Part shown: piece by piece, positions 18,793 through 29,500 of the stretch
Position numbering within the stretch: the first letter of the stretch is position 1
Layout: every line of letters begins with the position of its first letter
NCBI GenBank assembly: GCA_905480235.1
Contig: CAJQPP010000031.1
Span: 1 to 64,000 of the forward strand
From: an uncultured Pirellulaceae bacterium
Lineage (GTDB): Bacteria > Planctomycetota > Planctomycetia > Pirellulales > Pirellulaceae
DNA length: 64,000 nt
Direction: 5' to 3'
The notes under the pieces: model-generated
Seen by the model: the letters and a program-made list of their open reading frames with translations, nothing else
Told to the model about the DNA's origin: nothing
Database searches by the model: none
Position numbers and translations under genes: made by a program

Positions 18793-19755
18793 TTAGCGAT
18801 TTTCAACTTGCGTCATCAACCACTCCCATTGAGGAGAATCTCCGAATGCCTGCATGGTGGGCTGAATGTATCGCAATGGTCTTGCGTGGCCTTTGACTTT
18901 GAACTTATCGCCTTTTTGGAGAATCGGTTTCGCTTCTGGCATATGGCCAAACGCGTAAGTGCCCGCCGCTTGGCAGGGAAACCAATACCCCTTACCGGCA
19001 GCGTCTTCCAAGTAAAACTCGGGGTAAGTGTGCTCGGGAATCCAGACCGCTCGTGCCGGGATACCACGCGCGCGGCACAGTGCAATAAACAGCGAAGACA
19101 ACTCTTCGCAATCACCATGCCCTGCTGCCAAGGCATCTCGGCAAGTGCGAATTTCGGTGTCGAACTTGTAATCGATATTTTCGCGAACCCAAGTATAGAT
19201 TGCCTCCACTTGCTGCCAGGCGGCGAGATCTTCGGTAGCCGAGAATTGCTCAGCGATCTCCTTAATCTGCTCGTCATTACTTTCGATGAAAGGACTGGGG
19301 GTCAGGTACCCGCGAAATTTCCGGGACTTTTTCTTTCCCATCACAAACTTAGCAGGGTCGCCAGGGGGCGATGATGCCAGTTTTTCAATCTCGACCGTGA
19401 CGGTCGCCTCTGCAATTTCCCCGGCTGCTAAACGAGGTACTTTGAAGAACATTTGCTTGGCATCGCTGCCCAGTTTTTTTATTCTTGCGCCCTGAATGTT
19501 TTTGGTTGTGTCAACGGACAGCACTTTAATATTCTGTTCGGGCCAATCTACTGGTACCGGAAACGTCACCTGAGCATTTCGCGTTTCACCGGTTCCGGTG
19601 ATGCGCACCCCGAATTTCCAGGTCGTGGTGGCGGGCAGTTGCACGGCGCTGGGTAACTGAGCGGCGGAGGGTTCATTTGCCGACTCTTGAGCATTTACCG
19701 AGACGGTAATACTGGCCAAGACTGCCAGGCTCCATAATAGATTTGGATTTTTCAT
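18793..19755 (-). CDS. Exported transglutaminase-like cysteine protease/transferase, catalytic residues intact
   Basis: 320 residues. Signal peptide (ends SVNAQ), then a beta-rich N-terminal domain (about 45-150) and a transglutaminase-like core (about 165-290). The catalytic Cys is C216 in GHGDCEELSSLF, the His is H242 in EHTYPEFYL and the likely Asp is D251, so the triad is complete. Members act as cysteine peptidases or cross-linking enzymes; substrate unknown. ATG with AAGG upstream. An adjacent paralogue of near-identical architecture at 19837-20793 has lost the Cys and His, showing a tandem duplication. Confidence 0.85.
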   Translation of the reverse strand: MKNPNLLWSLAVLASITVSVNAQESANEPSAAQLPSAVQLPATTTWKFGVRITGTGETRNAQVTFPVPVDWPEQNIKVLSVDTTKNIQGARIKKLGSDAKQMFFKVPRLAAGEIAEATVTVEIEKLASSPPGDPAKFVMGKKKSRKFRGYLTPSPFIESNDEQIKEIAEQFSATEDLAAWQQVEAIYTWVRENIDYKFDTEIRTCRDALAAGHGDCEELSSLFIALCRARGIPARAVWIPEHTYPEFYLEDAAGKGYWFPCQAAGTYAFGHMPEAKPILQKGDKFKVKGHARPLRYIQPTMQAFGDSPQWEWLMTQVENR

Positions 19756-19836
19756 ATGTGTTTACCTTATGACTCCCACCCCTCAGACCTAGGCCTGTGG
19801 CAGGCAGGGTATTTCCGGCCCAGGACACAAATGGTC

Positions 19837-20793
19837 TTAGCGGTCACGAGCTGGCAGGACGTCACGCAAAAAACGCACCCGAGGTTGACGTCCACCCCTC
19901 ACGTTTCCGGTCACAAACTCCACCACAAAGCGTTGTCTTTGGCTCTTTTCAGGAATCTTGATATTGTCGCCCTTCTGAATGATGACACGTGGGTCGGTCA
20001 TCTGCCCGAACTCTTTCTTACCCGCCAAAACCGCAGGGTACCAACGCCCATTACCCGACTCGTCCTGTAAGTAAAATTCTGCGTACTCCGCTTCGTCAGC
20101 CCACACCATACGTGCGGGAATCTTATTGGCACGGCATAATGCGATAAATAAATTACTGCGGTCTTCAGGTGAACCCTTTTTCTGTTTGAGAGTTTTTTCG
20201 GCACCCATCACCTTCTTACCTTCCATGGCAATTTCGCTGGTTACGAAATCGTAAAACTTGCGTGCGCGCTCCCAAGGTACGTCGGTCTCTTCGACCAGTT
20301 CTTTTGCTTGATTTTTGACATTCCGTTTCCGGCTTTCAATCAAAGGGCTGGGGCTAAGACTCAAACGCACCTCTCTTGGTGGGCGAGCCGGGATTACCAA
20401 ATGGTCCGTGCGGTCGGGATAAGGGATCGCGAACACCCGAATATCCAGAATGACGTTGATCTCAACCGCGGTGCCTTTGTCGATCCGCGGGAACTTGGCA
20501 TACATTTGCCGTATTCCGTCAGAGTCTCGAAAATCTGCCTTGGTAGCTTCCTTGGGAATATTTTCTTCGTACACATTGACCTGTTGTTCAGGCCAATCGG
20601 TTGGCACGGGAAACGTCACCACCATATTGGAAATGGGTACGTTGGAGGTCTGTATCTTAGCTCCGACGCGCCACGTTCGCTTGACTGCTGACCCACCAGA
20701 CGCCTTGGACGTCGTGGATTGAGCATGAGCGACGTGCTGCACAGCGCACAGCGCCAGCAAGCTGGACAAACCAACAACAAGCTTTTGGAACAT
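19837..20793 (-). CDS. Exported transglutaminase-like paralogue, predicted inactive
   Basis: About 318 residues from ATG 20793 (GAGGT 6 nt upstream; the frame extends to a TTG at 20811). Same layout as the neighbour: signal peptide ending VAHAQ, beta-rich domain with VTFPVPTDWPEQQVNVY (VTFPVPVDWPEQNIKVL in the neighbour), then the transglutaminase-like core. In the shared motif the catalytic Cys is replaced by Pro (P209, GSPEDRSNLF against GDCEELSSLF) and the His by Ala (A235, DEAEYAEFYL against PEHTYPEFYL), while the Asp (D244) and the rest of the fold are kept. It is probably a binding or regulatory pseudoenzyme. It lies upstream of the active copy on the same strand, with about 80 nt between. 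Confidence 0.85.
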   Translation of the reverse strand: MFQKLVVGLSSLLALCAVQHVAHAQSTTSKASGGSAVKRTWRVGAKIQTSNVPISNMVVTFPVPTDWPEQQVNVYEENIPKEATKADFRDSDGIRQMYAKFPRIDKGTAVEINVILDIRVFAIPYPDRTDHLVIPARPPREVRLSLSPSPLIESRKRNVKNQAKELVEETDVPWERARKFYDFVTSEIAMEGKKVMGAEKTLKQKKGSPEDRSNLFIALCRANKIPARMVWADEAEYAEFYLQDESGNGRWYPAVLAGKKEFGQMTDPRVIIQKGDNIKIPEKSQRQRFVVEFVTGNVRGGRQPRVRFLRDVLPARDR

Positions 20794-20817
20794 TGTTACC
20801 TCAAAATTCAAACCACG

Positions 20818-20853
20818 AAAAAAGGGCCACAGGTCATTTGACCTGAGACCCCT
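20818..20853 (-). terminator. Rho-independent terminator after the small lipoprotein gene
   Basis: On the minus strand GGGTCT-CAGGTCA-AA-TGACCTG-TGGCCC forms a stem (perfect CAGGTCA/TGACCTG core, outer GGG/CCC) followed by TTTTTT. It ends transcription from the lipoprotein gene before the transglutaminase pair. Confidence 0.8.
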
Positions 20854-20972
20854 ATGAATATTCTACCTCGCCGCCGATGAGGGAGGGCGGTGAAAATACA
20901 AAGCCATACCATCGGACCAATTAGGCAAACCTTTTGGTTGCCTTAAACTCTGCAAATAATGACGAATCTTTG

Positions 20973-21371
20973 CTAATTGCCGATCGGAGGGGAGGGTAAG
21001 TTACCGCTCGAAGCGGGAGGAACGATTGTGCTGCCATAGGTCGGGCCACTGTAACCATCGAACACAGGTGGATTAATGGTGGCACCGCCAGAATTCGATC
21101 CATTCATATAAGGATCACCCTGGATGTACCCGTCGTTCATATACGAAGCCGAATTACCAGCGTCGATGACTTGCCCACCACCGATGAACTCGCCTTCGGA
21201 AGCACTCGAATCGCAGTTTCCTGCCGGGTAACCGTAAGAGGGATTTACGGGAGGTGTTTGGCAACCGCCGCTGCATCTGCTTTTGAATTGCGACAAAAGG
21301 CCGCTACCAGAGCATCCGACACTTAAGCTAAGCAGCGTCATTGCTGCAATTAATACAATCAATTTTTTCAT
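20973..21371 (-). CDS. Small Gly/Ser/Asn-rich lipoprotein
   Basis: 132 residues. The N terminus MKKLIVLIAAMTLLSLSVGC is a lipoprotein signal with lipobox LSVGC, so Cys20 should be lipidated. The mature part has four further Cys near the N terminus (SRCSGGCQTPP, GNCDSS) and a flexible Gly/Ser/Asn/Tyr/Pro-rich tail (e.g. MNDGYIQGDPYMNGS). No known domain. It is followed by a strong terminator and divergent from the DUF900 hydrolase gene. Confidence 0.75.
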   Translation of the reverse strand: MKKLIVLIAAMTLLSLSVGCSGSGLLSQFKSRCSGGCQTPPVNPSYGYPAGNCDSSASEGEFIGGGQVIDAGNSASYMNDGYIQGDPYMNGSNSGGATINPPVFDGYSGPTYGSTIVPPASSGNLPSPPIGN

Positions 21372-21576
21372 TGGAGTTCTTCTCCACGAATGGATTAGGG
21401 GAAGGACGGCCTAGAATCTCGCGGCCGCTCTGTCGTTCGCGAAAAGGTACAGCGCCTGCGTCACGCGGCGGGGAAATTGTTGAATTAAGGCAACATTTCG
21501 AAAACAACGTTGTAAAAATGCAACGCCTGTTCCACTTATAACAGTCATATCATTGGCCCCAAAACGGCATACAGGG

Positions 21577-22644
21577 ATGGATACCGTTTGCGACAATTCA
21601 CCGTACCGACTGCGCAAAGCTTTGCGGGTCGTTACTTTGTTGATGCTGGCGGTTTGCTTTGCACTGTCTCTCTGTATGTCGCTGCAGGCTCAGGATGATT
21701 ATTATCCGCTGCCCCAACGCAACGTCAGCCAATTCGGCTATCCCTATCCACCGCCCGCTGCCGACGAGCCAGGCGTCACATTAAAACGGCGATATATGCT
21801 GGACGGGCATCCCGAGCTCGATTTCAATCCACGCCCTCAAGACGAGATCTGGTTAGTCTCGACGCGAGATATCCCCGCTTGCATGCCTTCAGCGGATAAC
21901 CAGCAATTCGCCTGCAAACACCCTGTGGGTACCTCGTGGAATAGGGTGCCCTTGGAACAACTATTAGATGTGCAGGGATTGAATCCCGACCTGGCCAATG
22001 TCATTTTTGTGCATGGTAATCGCACTTCCGCCTTCTGGGCACGACGTCGCGGAAAGATGGCGTACCAACATTTAATTGCGAACAATCCCGTGGATCTGCC
22101 ACCGGTTCGCTTCATCATTTGGTCATGGCCGTCTGACGAAGTCTCGGGTTCGTTGAAAGATTTCTGGAAAAAGATGTCGCGGTCAATGCAGGACGGGCAT
22201 TTGCTGGGACAGTTCCTGGGCATGCTGGACCCAGCTCAATCGGTAACCTTGTTGACCTATAGCATGGGAACGCAGGTTGGATTTTCCGGCGTTGAGACCG
22301 CTACCTTGCGGGCCGCCTGCCCGCCCATCGACATGATTGCGATGGCCCCGGTAACCCATTGCAACTGGCCCCGCGACCGGTTTCAAGCTGACGTTGCTAA
22401 CCAGCAGATAGGGCAACTCTGTTTTTTCCGCAATCCTCGAGATATTGCCATTCGTGCTTATAAAAAAGTCTGCCAGATACACTGCCGCGGGGCTTTCCAA
22501 CCTGCCGCCGATTTGATGGTCCAAATCGACCCCCATGCACGGCAATATGATGTCTCCCGAGGTGTTGGATGTGAACACAATGTTTTGGGATATGTCACGC
22601 AGCCTCAGGTGAGGTGCGAACTACAGGCGGTGTTGATGCGGTAA
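21577..22644 (+). CDS. Exported alpha/beta hydrolase, DUF900-like
   Basis: About 355 residues. After an N-terminal signal/anchor (hydrophobic RVVTLLMLAVCFALSLCMSLQAQ), an alpha/beta hydrolase of the DUF900 esterase/lipase-like group: the strand-loop NVIFVHGNRTS carries the oxyanion-hole region, the nucleophile elbow is LTYSMGTQVG with Ser, and the catalytic His is probably in GCEHNVLGYV near the C terminus. Substrate unknown. The frame extends to a TTG at 21553; the ATG at 21577 is preferred, though its ribosome binding site is weak. Confidence 0.8.
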   Translation: MDTVCDNSPYRLRKALRVVTLLMLAVCFALSLCMSLQAQDDYYPLPQRNVSQFGYPYPPPAADEPGVTLKRRYMLDGHPELDFNPRPQDEIWLVSTRDIPACMPSADNQQFACKHPVGTSWNRVPLEQLLDVQGLNPDLANVIFVHGNRTSAFWARRRGKMAYQHLIANNPVDLPPVRFIIWSWPSDEVSGSLKDFWKKMSRSMQDGHLLGQFLGMLDPAQSVTLLTYSMGTQVGFSGVETATLRAACPPIDMIAMAPVTHCNWPRDRFQADVANQQIGQLCFFRNPRDIAIRAYKKVCQIHCRGAFQPAADLMVQIDPHARQYDVSRGVGCEHNVLGYVTQPQVRCELQAVLMR

Positions 22645-22736
22645 TTTGCGACTGACGGTTGTATGCCTACCGATTACCCTTATCATCTCTTTTTTGCCGC
22701 CTCGCTGCTCCCGTCAACAACTCAACCCTCTGATCC

Positions 22737-23540
22737 ATGCTGACCTTACTGGCCATCTACTGCATTTTGCTCGTCGCAGCCTCTCTCATCGGAGGTTGGC
22801 TACCGAACTTGGTCAAATTGGATCACCGACATACTCAAATGGTCTTGAGCCTAGTTTCGGGCGTCATGTTGGGGGTGGCATTTTTTCATCTGATACCGCA
22901 TTCCATCGAATTACTGGACAACAAAAAGACGGCCATGGTTACCACTCTGGTGGGTCTACTGTTTATGTTTTTCATGATTCGCATGTTTCATTTCCACTAC
23001 CATGACCCCGCACACGAGCAACACGCCTGCGAACACGAACACCACGAACATGAAATCAAAAGGGAAGACATCAGCTGGATCAGCTTGGCGATTGGTTTTG
23101 CGGTTCATACGATCATCGATGGCGTGGCTTTGGCAGCCGCAGTGGGAGCCGCGTACGATGAATCAGAAGAGACCCGCATCGCCGGGCTGGGAGTCTTTTT
23201 GGCCATCTTGCTGCACAAACCACTCGATGCTTTAACCATCACCTCTTTCATGGCTGTTCGCAATTGGCCTAAACCCAAACGCCAGGCTGTGAATGTTTTG
23301 TTCGCCCTAATGATTCCGGCTGGCGTGGCTTTATTTTTTCTCGGCATTGGTGTTTTTGAGAGCGAACAAAAACTTCTCTTTGGCACCACCTTGGCATTCT
23401 CGGCAGGCGTTTTCCTTTGCATATCGCTAAGTGACCTGTTGCCCGAAGTCCAATTCCATTCTCACGACCGGTTGGCCATGTCCGGCATGTTAATTCTCGG
23501 AGTCGTTGCAGCAGTTATCGTAGATCTGTTGCCACTGTAG
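22737..23540 (+). CDS. ZIP family metal transporter
   Basis: 267 residues with about eight transmembrane helices. A His-rich cytoplasmic loop between TM3 and TM4 (FHFHYHDP...EHEHHEHE, residues about 83-105) binds metal ions, and the transport-site motifs HTIIDGVAL (TM4) and LLHKPLDALT (TM5) are present. It probably imports zinc or another divalent cation into the cytoplasm. Single gene, convergent with the SRPBCC gene. Confidence 0.92.
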   Translation: MLTLLAIYCILLVAASLIGGWLPNLVKLDHRHTQMVLSLVSGVMLGVAFFHLIPHSIELLDNKKTAMVTTLVGLLFMFFMIRMFHFHYHDPAHEQHACEHEHHEHEIKREDISWISLAIGFAVHTIIDGVALAAAVGAAYDESEETRIAGLGVFLAILLHKPLDALTITSFMAVRNWPKPKRQAVNVLFALMIPAGVALFFLGIGVFESEQKLLFGTTLAFSAGVFLCISLSDLLPEVQFHSHDRLAMSGMLILGVVAAVIVDLLPL

Positions 23541-23560
23541 ACAGCAACTTTCGGGAACGC

Positions 23561-24169
23561 TTACCCAGAAGCTGGAACGTCTTGCGGCTCGCTGGAATCC
23601 GGTTCATTGGAATCCGATTGCGATGGTTGGTTGAGCTTGGTTTCCTGCTCACAAACCCGTTTCAGTCGATCCAATGCTTTCTTGTATTCCACGGCCAGTG
23701 AATCCCCAAAAGTGATACCAAACCATCCATAAAACGGACCGCTAGGCAACGTACCCACACTCGTCCAGACCACGTTGGTAGAGTTGCCATCCGGCGTCAG
23801 CATGAGATTGCTGTCCATCTCAGGAAAATTGGAAAAGCTGGAGACAAAAGAGAGTTTTTGATTAGGCACACTCTCGGTAATCCTCAACTGTCCGTCACCA
23901 CGCAACTCGGTCCACTTCTGCATGGCCCCGACCCCGGATTCGGGCCCTGAGTACTCCACACGCAAGCCCGAGATATCATGCTCATTCCACATCGACCAAT
24001 TCGACCAATACTTCATGATATTGATTTGGCGAAAAACCACCTCAGGTGAGGCTTCAATTTTAACACTACTTGAGGTTTCGAAAGCCCGTGGCAGCAACGT
24101 CCCGATCAACAAAACGATCATGACGAAGACTGCCACAACGGTCAGAATTCTGAATAGAATATTTAGCAA
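23561..24169 (-). CDS. Membrane-anchored SRPBCC family protein
   Basis: 202 residues. One N-terminal transmembrane helix (LTVVAVFVMIVLLIGTLLP), then a START/polyketide-cyclase-like SRPBCC domain (SSVKIEASPEVVFRQINIMKYWSNWSMW ... LRITESVPNQKLSF), a hydrophobic-ligand fold, and an acidic Ser/Pro tail. Function unknown. The start is a TTG with GAGG 6 nt upstream. Convergent with the ZIP gene. Confidence 0.82.
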   Translation of the reverse strand: MLNILFRILTVVAVFVMIVLLIGTLLPRAFETSSSVKIEASPEVVFRQINIMKYWSNWSMWNEHDISGLRVEYSGPESGVGAMQKWTELRGDGQLRITESVPNQKLSFVSSFSNFPEMDSNLMLTPDGNSTNVVWTSVGTLPSGPFYGWFGITFGDSLAVEYKKALDRLKRVCEQETKLNQPSQSDSNEPDSSEPQDVPASG

Positions 24170-24344
24170 AGCAACCTCAACAACGGGGAAAACTCAAACG
24201 ATAGGACCAACAGTCGAGCTCTTTAGTCGACCGCTTAACTCCGGGCGGGTTAACGGGATGAAACCATCCCATTCCCCCAGTTCGCTGCGGCACTTTTCAA
24301 AGCGGTTTGCCAGGCAGTCGCTTATTTATCCGCAATCAGTCTGC

Positions 24345-25679
24345 TCAGTCTTCCAGAACTTTGATTTCAATATTGCGGAAGGAAACGGGTGAGTTGTGAC
24401 CAGCGAAGCCGAAATAGCCTGACTCGCGGTCCTTCCCCGGATGCGACCCATCGGCTAAAAATTCCGTGACCTCGGCTAAATCGGTATCGAGGATCACGGA
24501 GCCATTCAATTCCACCTTTATGGTCGAACCGTCGACCTTCACTTCCTGAAAATTCCATTCACCCGGTTCGCGTAAGTAGCCCCGATGAGCAGCCGCTTTC
24601 CCGTAAGCGGAACCGTGGTACTGGCGTGGATCAAGCTTTGAAAATGCATCGGCGGTGTTGTCCAAAACTTGCAATTCACACATGCCCACGTAAGCGGTAT
24701 CTCCTTTACCCGGATAACGAATTGCCAGACCATTGTTTCCGCCTGGGGGCAGTTGGAACTCGAACCGCACAACAAAATTCTTGTATATCTGGTCGGTATA
24801 AATCGTGCCACCAGATTTCGGCTTACATCGCACCGCACCGTCCACAACTTCGTACTGATCCGTCGGGCCGCTCCAACCGCTGAGATCCACGCCGTTGAAA
24901 ACAGGCTCGAATTCCCCGGTTTCTCGGGAGGCAAGATAAGCGCTCGCCTCTGCAATCGGAATTTCCCGCATGAAAATATTCTTCCAGCTGATTTCGCCAC
25001 CGTGAGTTTGTAACCAGATAGGGCCGGCTACCGGTAGAGGATGGCCCTTTTTCCAATGACCATTTTCCATCAGTGCATTGTCAACGACCAACTTGTCATT
25101 TAACCAAATGCTGGTGCGTTGCCCGACTTGTTTAATCCTAAGCCGATTCCACTCGCCAAATGGTTTGTCCGCTAACTGCAAGGGATCCTTCCCAGCACTG
25201 CCCGCCGAATTATTCCACAAGCCACCGGATCCTTTATCGGCACCGATATTCCATTTGCCGCCAGCTTCCGTGAAATCCCAAATTTGCACTTGGGGGCAAG
25301 CCTTGAGATAAATTCCGCTATCCGCTTTCGCAACGGTCTTGTAGTCAATCCACAATTCATAATCTCGGTAATCGTTGTCAGTCGACAGGAATACGCCCTG
25401 GCCATCATTAACGATGGCACCATCCTCGACGCTCCAATGTTGTTGCATGTCCTCGTGGTCTGCCGCTAATTGCTTTTCACGTTCTTCCGCACTCAGCGCG
25501 GCAAGACCATAGGGATTCGTATTTCGTTGACCGTGCCACCCATCAAGATTTTCGCCATTAAATAGGGCGACAAAACCAGCCGGTGGCTGATTGTCCTCTT
25601 GAGCGTTCAGCGACTGGGGCAGGCAGGTTAGAAACAATATCAAACCCGTAAAGATCAGGAGATTTCTGGGAGAGACCAC
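24345..25679 (-). CDS. Exported protein with two DUF1080 domains
   Basis: 444 residues. Signal peptide ending SLNAQ, first DUF1080 domain (about 35-240: LFNGENLDGWHG, DSGIYLKACPQVQIWD, PFGEWNRLRIKQVGQRTSIWLNDK) and second (about 255-442: VFNGVDLSGWSG, NNGLAIRYPG, MCELQVLDN, EPGEWNFQEVKVDGSTIKVELNG). Both resemble the single domain at 6678-7373 and probably act on or bind 3-keto sugars or polysaccharide in the periplasm or outside. Double-domain forms are common in planctomycetes. Confidence 0.9.
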   Translation of the reverse strand: MVSPRNLLIFTGLILFLTCLPQSLNAQEDNQPPAGFVALFNGENLDGWHGQRNTNPYGLAALSAEEREKQLAADHEDMQQHWSVEDGAIVNDGQGVFLSTDNDYRDYELWIDYKTVAKADSGIYLKACPQVQIWDFTEAGGKWNIGADKGSGGLWNNSAGSAGKDPLQLADKPFGEWNRLRIKQVGQRTSIWLNDKLVVDNALMENGHWKKGHPLPVAGPIWLQTHGGEISWKNIFMREIPIAEASAYLASRETGEFEPVFNGVDLSGWSGPTDQYEVVDGAVRCKPKSGGTIYTDQIYKNFVVRFEFQLPPGGNNGLAIRYPGKGDTAYVGMCELQVLDNTADAFSKLDPRQYHGSAYGKAAAHRGYLREPGEWNFQEVKVDGSTIKVELNGSVILDTDLAEVTEFLADGSHPGKDRESGYFGFAGHNSPVSFRNIEIKVLED

Positions 25680-25781
25680 AAAACACCTTTCTGGCTAATT
25701 GTTTGGGTACAGAGACCATTGGCTTGTCGATTTAATCGCTCTCATAATTTAACTTAAGCAGCTACCAGATAATAGGAACCC

Positions 25782-26330
25782 GTGCCCCAGTTCGCGAAAA
25801 TGGTCGCCATGCCGAACCCCAGCAATCTTGCTCAATTATTTACAGCCGACTCCATGGAACAGCTCCAACAAGCCCTGCAAAAATGGAGAAACTGCCTCAG
25901 CCAACTCACCACACAACAAATTTGGTGGCGCAGCGATCCCTCGGGAAATAGCATTGGAAATCTCGCTTTGCACATTGGTGGGAACTTGCGGCAGTGGATT
26001 CAGGCAGGCTTGGACGGTCAACCCGATCAGCGGGATCGCCCCGGCGAATTTTCGTGTCAGCAGGGCAAAGGGGCCCAAGAAATCCTCGCTTACCTTGCTT
26101 CGGAGATTTCAGACTGTGAAATCGTTCTCCGTCGATTGCAGGAATCGGATTTGGTAAAGCCCTATACCATTCAAGGGTTTAACGTAAACGGCTTACAAGC
26201 TGTGAATCACACCATAACTCACTTCGTAGGACACACTCATCAAGTCATTACATTGACACGATTCCAGCTCGGCTCAAACTACCAATTTGCCTGGTCGGCC
26301 GATGACGATAATGGGACTCTGCCGATTTAA
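25782..26330 (+). CDS. DinB-like / DUF1572 family protein
   Basis: 182 residues of a four-helix bundle. Conserved metal-site elements of the DinB/DUF1572 type are visible: a His in IGNLALHIGGNLRQW and two in THFVGHTHQVITL. Such proteins are often thiol-dependent transferases or stress proteins; the role here is unknown. The start is GTG 25782 with TAGGA 8 nt upstream. Confidence 0.8.
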   Translation: MPQFAKMVAMPNPSNLAQLFTADSMEQLQQALQKWRNCLSQLTTQQIWWRSDPSGNSIGNLALHIGGNLRQWIQAGLDGQPDQRDRPGEFSCQQGKGAQEILAYLASEISDCEIVLRRLQESDLVKPYTIQGFNVNGLQAVNHTITHFVGHTHQVITLTRFQLGSNYQFAWSADDDNGTLPI

Positions 26331-26549
26331 GGCACGCCGCTAGCGTTTCCTCGCTTCTTCCAACGCACTGCGGTAAGAAACTGATCTAGGTCGAATTCAG
26401 CGACTGGATTAAATTTTAGTTTGTGGGTCATAGCACAGGCACGTGAAATATTGCGCCCGGGGCATGCTCCTACACCGATTCAGACAGGACGTCACTCCAA
26501 TCAACGCGTTGCTGACAGCGCGAACCCTTTTCGCAAAATGGAGCCGGGC

Positions 26550-29500
26550 ATGAAGCTAACGGAAATCGCCATTGATGGTTACAAAGGAACTCCGAACACC
26601 CACTTGCATCATTTAGCGAGTGGCTTGAATGTTATTTTCGGAACGCAAGCCACTCAACTGCGAGCGATCGCGGATTTCATACCCGATGTTCTCTATGGCT
26701 ACGATGCTCGCAAACGCCCCACCACGATGTGGGGAAATGGTTACCTACAGGTAAAATCGGACGGTCAAAAATTCCGGGTATCTCGAGATCATTCCAACCT
26801 GCTGGGTCACTTTGCCATTTCCGATTCCCAAGGAGATTATTCCTCTCCGGGCACTCCTGAAATCGCCGCTTCGCTAAACCAATCCGCTGGCGGGAGTTTC
26901 TTTTTTACGTCATTGGAAGATACCCGGTGGAACTGGCAGGATTTCTTGCACCAACTAAATTCCGTTTTTCAACTGCAGCGTTTGGAATCCCCAAGCCCCA
27001 TGCCATTTCTTGCGGAACAAGATCAACATGCATCTTGGAAGCGAGCAGCAGAGGCACGTACCAGGCGACTGGATTCCATGACCGGGGAACTGGAAAGACT
27101 AAACCGAGAGCGAACGAGGTTAATTTCGGAACAGGCGCGAGTGCCCGGCGATCATCATAATCGCCTACAAATCCTGGACCGCGAGATCTCCGAACTCCAA
27201 TCGGAAGCTGATTCACTCAACGCTGTATTGCATATCGAACAAGAAAAAGAGCTGGAACTGAATCGGCAGATTGATGATCTCGAATGCTGGATTGATCGCG
27301 AGCACACCAACGTTCGGAAAATCCCTGTCACTCGTTCGGCACCCAAACATCTAGAGCTTTATTACGAACGATTGGATGATGTGGACTATCAAGTACGCCT
27401 TTGGCGTTCCGCGCAATCTGACATTCAGAATCAAAGGTTGCGATTACGCGATGAAATGGTGTCGCATGGTGAATTGAACATCTTGTCTCAAGAACATCCC
27501 TATCATGAAGCCCGGGAAATCATCTTGACGCTAGAGTCACGCATCCAATCGGCCGCAGAGACCGCCCGGTGCTGGGAACAATCGCCCACCCCTCTGGATA
27601 CGTCTCGCAATCTAACCGCTTTGTGCCAGGAAATGAGAAACGACCTGCAGGCTTTGTGCGATGAGCTAAAATCTCAATACAAACACGTGCGTTACAAAGC
27701 AGCCGTTGCGGAACTGAAACAGCTCCGTCGTTGTTACCACGAAATGGACGAAAGCGTGCGGCGTTTGTTAGTTCGCCGCGAGTCCGTGATTGATGACATC
27801 CGCCGACTCGACCCCATGGGAGCAGATGCCATTAGTCTCTGTGAGCAGCAATTCACACTTTGTGCTCAGCAGGAGGGTTCATGGGCAGCTCGCCAAAAAT
27901 TTGTTTCTACGGAACCGCCGATCACCAGCGAAACAGCAACCGATTATCGAACCGTGCATCCGGACCTCAGCCGGGAACGGACGCGATTGGTGGGTCTGAA
28001 TGCCTTACACACACGTTGTCAGGAGCAAATCGTTGAATCGCAACGCGAAATCAAGGCTTGTGAAACCCAATGGCAGAAGCATGTTGATGAACGCAATGCC
28101 CTACTGGCATTTTGGAACCAGGATCACACAACTCGCATCGATTCCCTGAATGCTCGCGTGCGGTCTCTGGAGAGTGAACGACAGGCGTTGCAATTGCAAA
28201 TTGATTCGGACAAGCCTTGGATGAGCTGGCGTCCCAATTTCATTTTTGAGGAAGCCAATCGGTTCATGGAGCAAATCTCCAGTCATGCCCTGCGTTCCCT
28301 GCGGATCAATTCCCAATCGCAGCTGACTGTCGCGAAAAATCATGATTCCGACATTCACGTGGAAAACCTGCCAGCGATCGAACAAGGATACGTCCGCCTA
28401 AGCCTGTCGCTTGCCGCGATTGAACAACTCGCACTACGCGGAATTCGCAGGCCTATCGTGATCGAGGATGCAGAACTCCATAACCAAGAAAATGCATTGA
28501 TCCAAGTCCTCGAATCATTCTGTGGCAACGATCACCAGGTCGTGATGTTGACGGGAAATCCCGCCCGCATGCAGCAGGCCGAGAGATTAAACAGCACGCG
28601 TTTCGAATTGCCTGACACGAGCATTACTTCACCCTCGTGGTATCCAGAAACACCACATCAACCACGTGAATCCTATCCAATCACTCCCGCACCCACCTCC
28701 AACCATCCTTGGAATTTGGATGCTTTTGATTCTCCAAGTCCGCTGACCTCGGCAACGTCGAGTGACTGGCATAGTTCGCCGACCGTTTCGACGGTAAAAC
28801 CAGAATCCCTGCTTCCAACTCCTTTGGTCGCCGCGCCCCGAATCGGTTGCACGCGGCAAACGTTGTTGCAGGATATCGACTTGGTGGAGTCTATTTACCT
28901 AACTTCGTTAGAGAATTTAAAAATCCAAAACGTCGGGCAATTGCTGGACGTTGATTTGAGCGAGCAAAAAAGCAATCTAATTCGCAGCGGTTTCAATCTG
29001 GAACAACTGGATCGCTGGCAAGCTCAAGCTTGGTTGCTAATTTGTTTCTCCGACATGACCGCTAACGACGCCCGCGTCTTACTGGGCAGCGGTGTCGATC
29101 GACCCGAGATGTTGGCTCAACTGGAAGAGACAGAGATTTTGGATCGGATCCGTCAATACCTTGACACATCGGCCGGGAAAAGAAGTAACGCAAGTTACTC
29201 CCAATTTTCCACTGAGCGTTTGCGAGCATGGGCCAATCGCGTCAACACGGATAATGGATGGCGAACCTACCAAAGAAGCCTGCTGCGGTCCCCCCAACTT
29301 GCCAGCCATACAGATGTCACCGTGACCCCGGCTCAACGACTTGGCGAACGTCGAGCCTCCGCGCGTCGGCCATTGCAGAAACCGGTTTTGCATCAATCGA
29401 AACCAGAAGTAACGACATCCAAAAAACAGAAACCAAGCGTAAAGATAAAAGCAAAATCAGATTTCCAATTTTTCCTTAAGCCCTCCGACGAATTAGAAGC

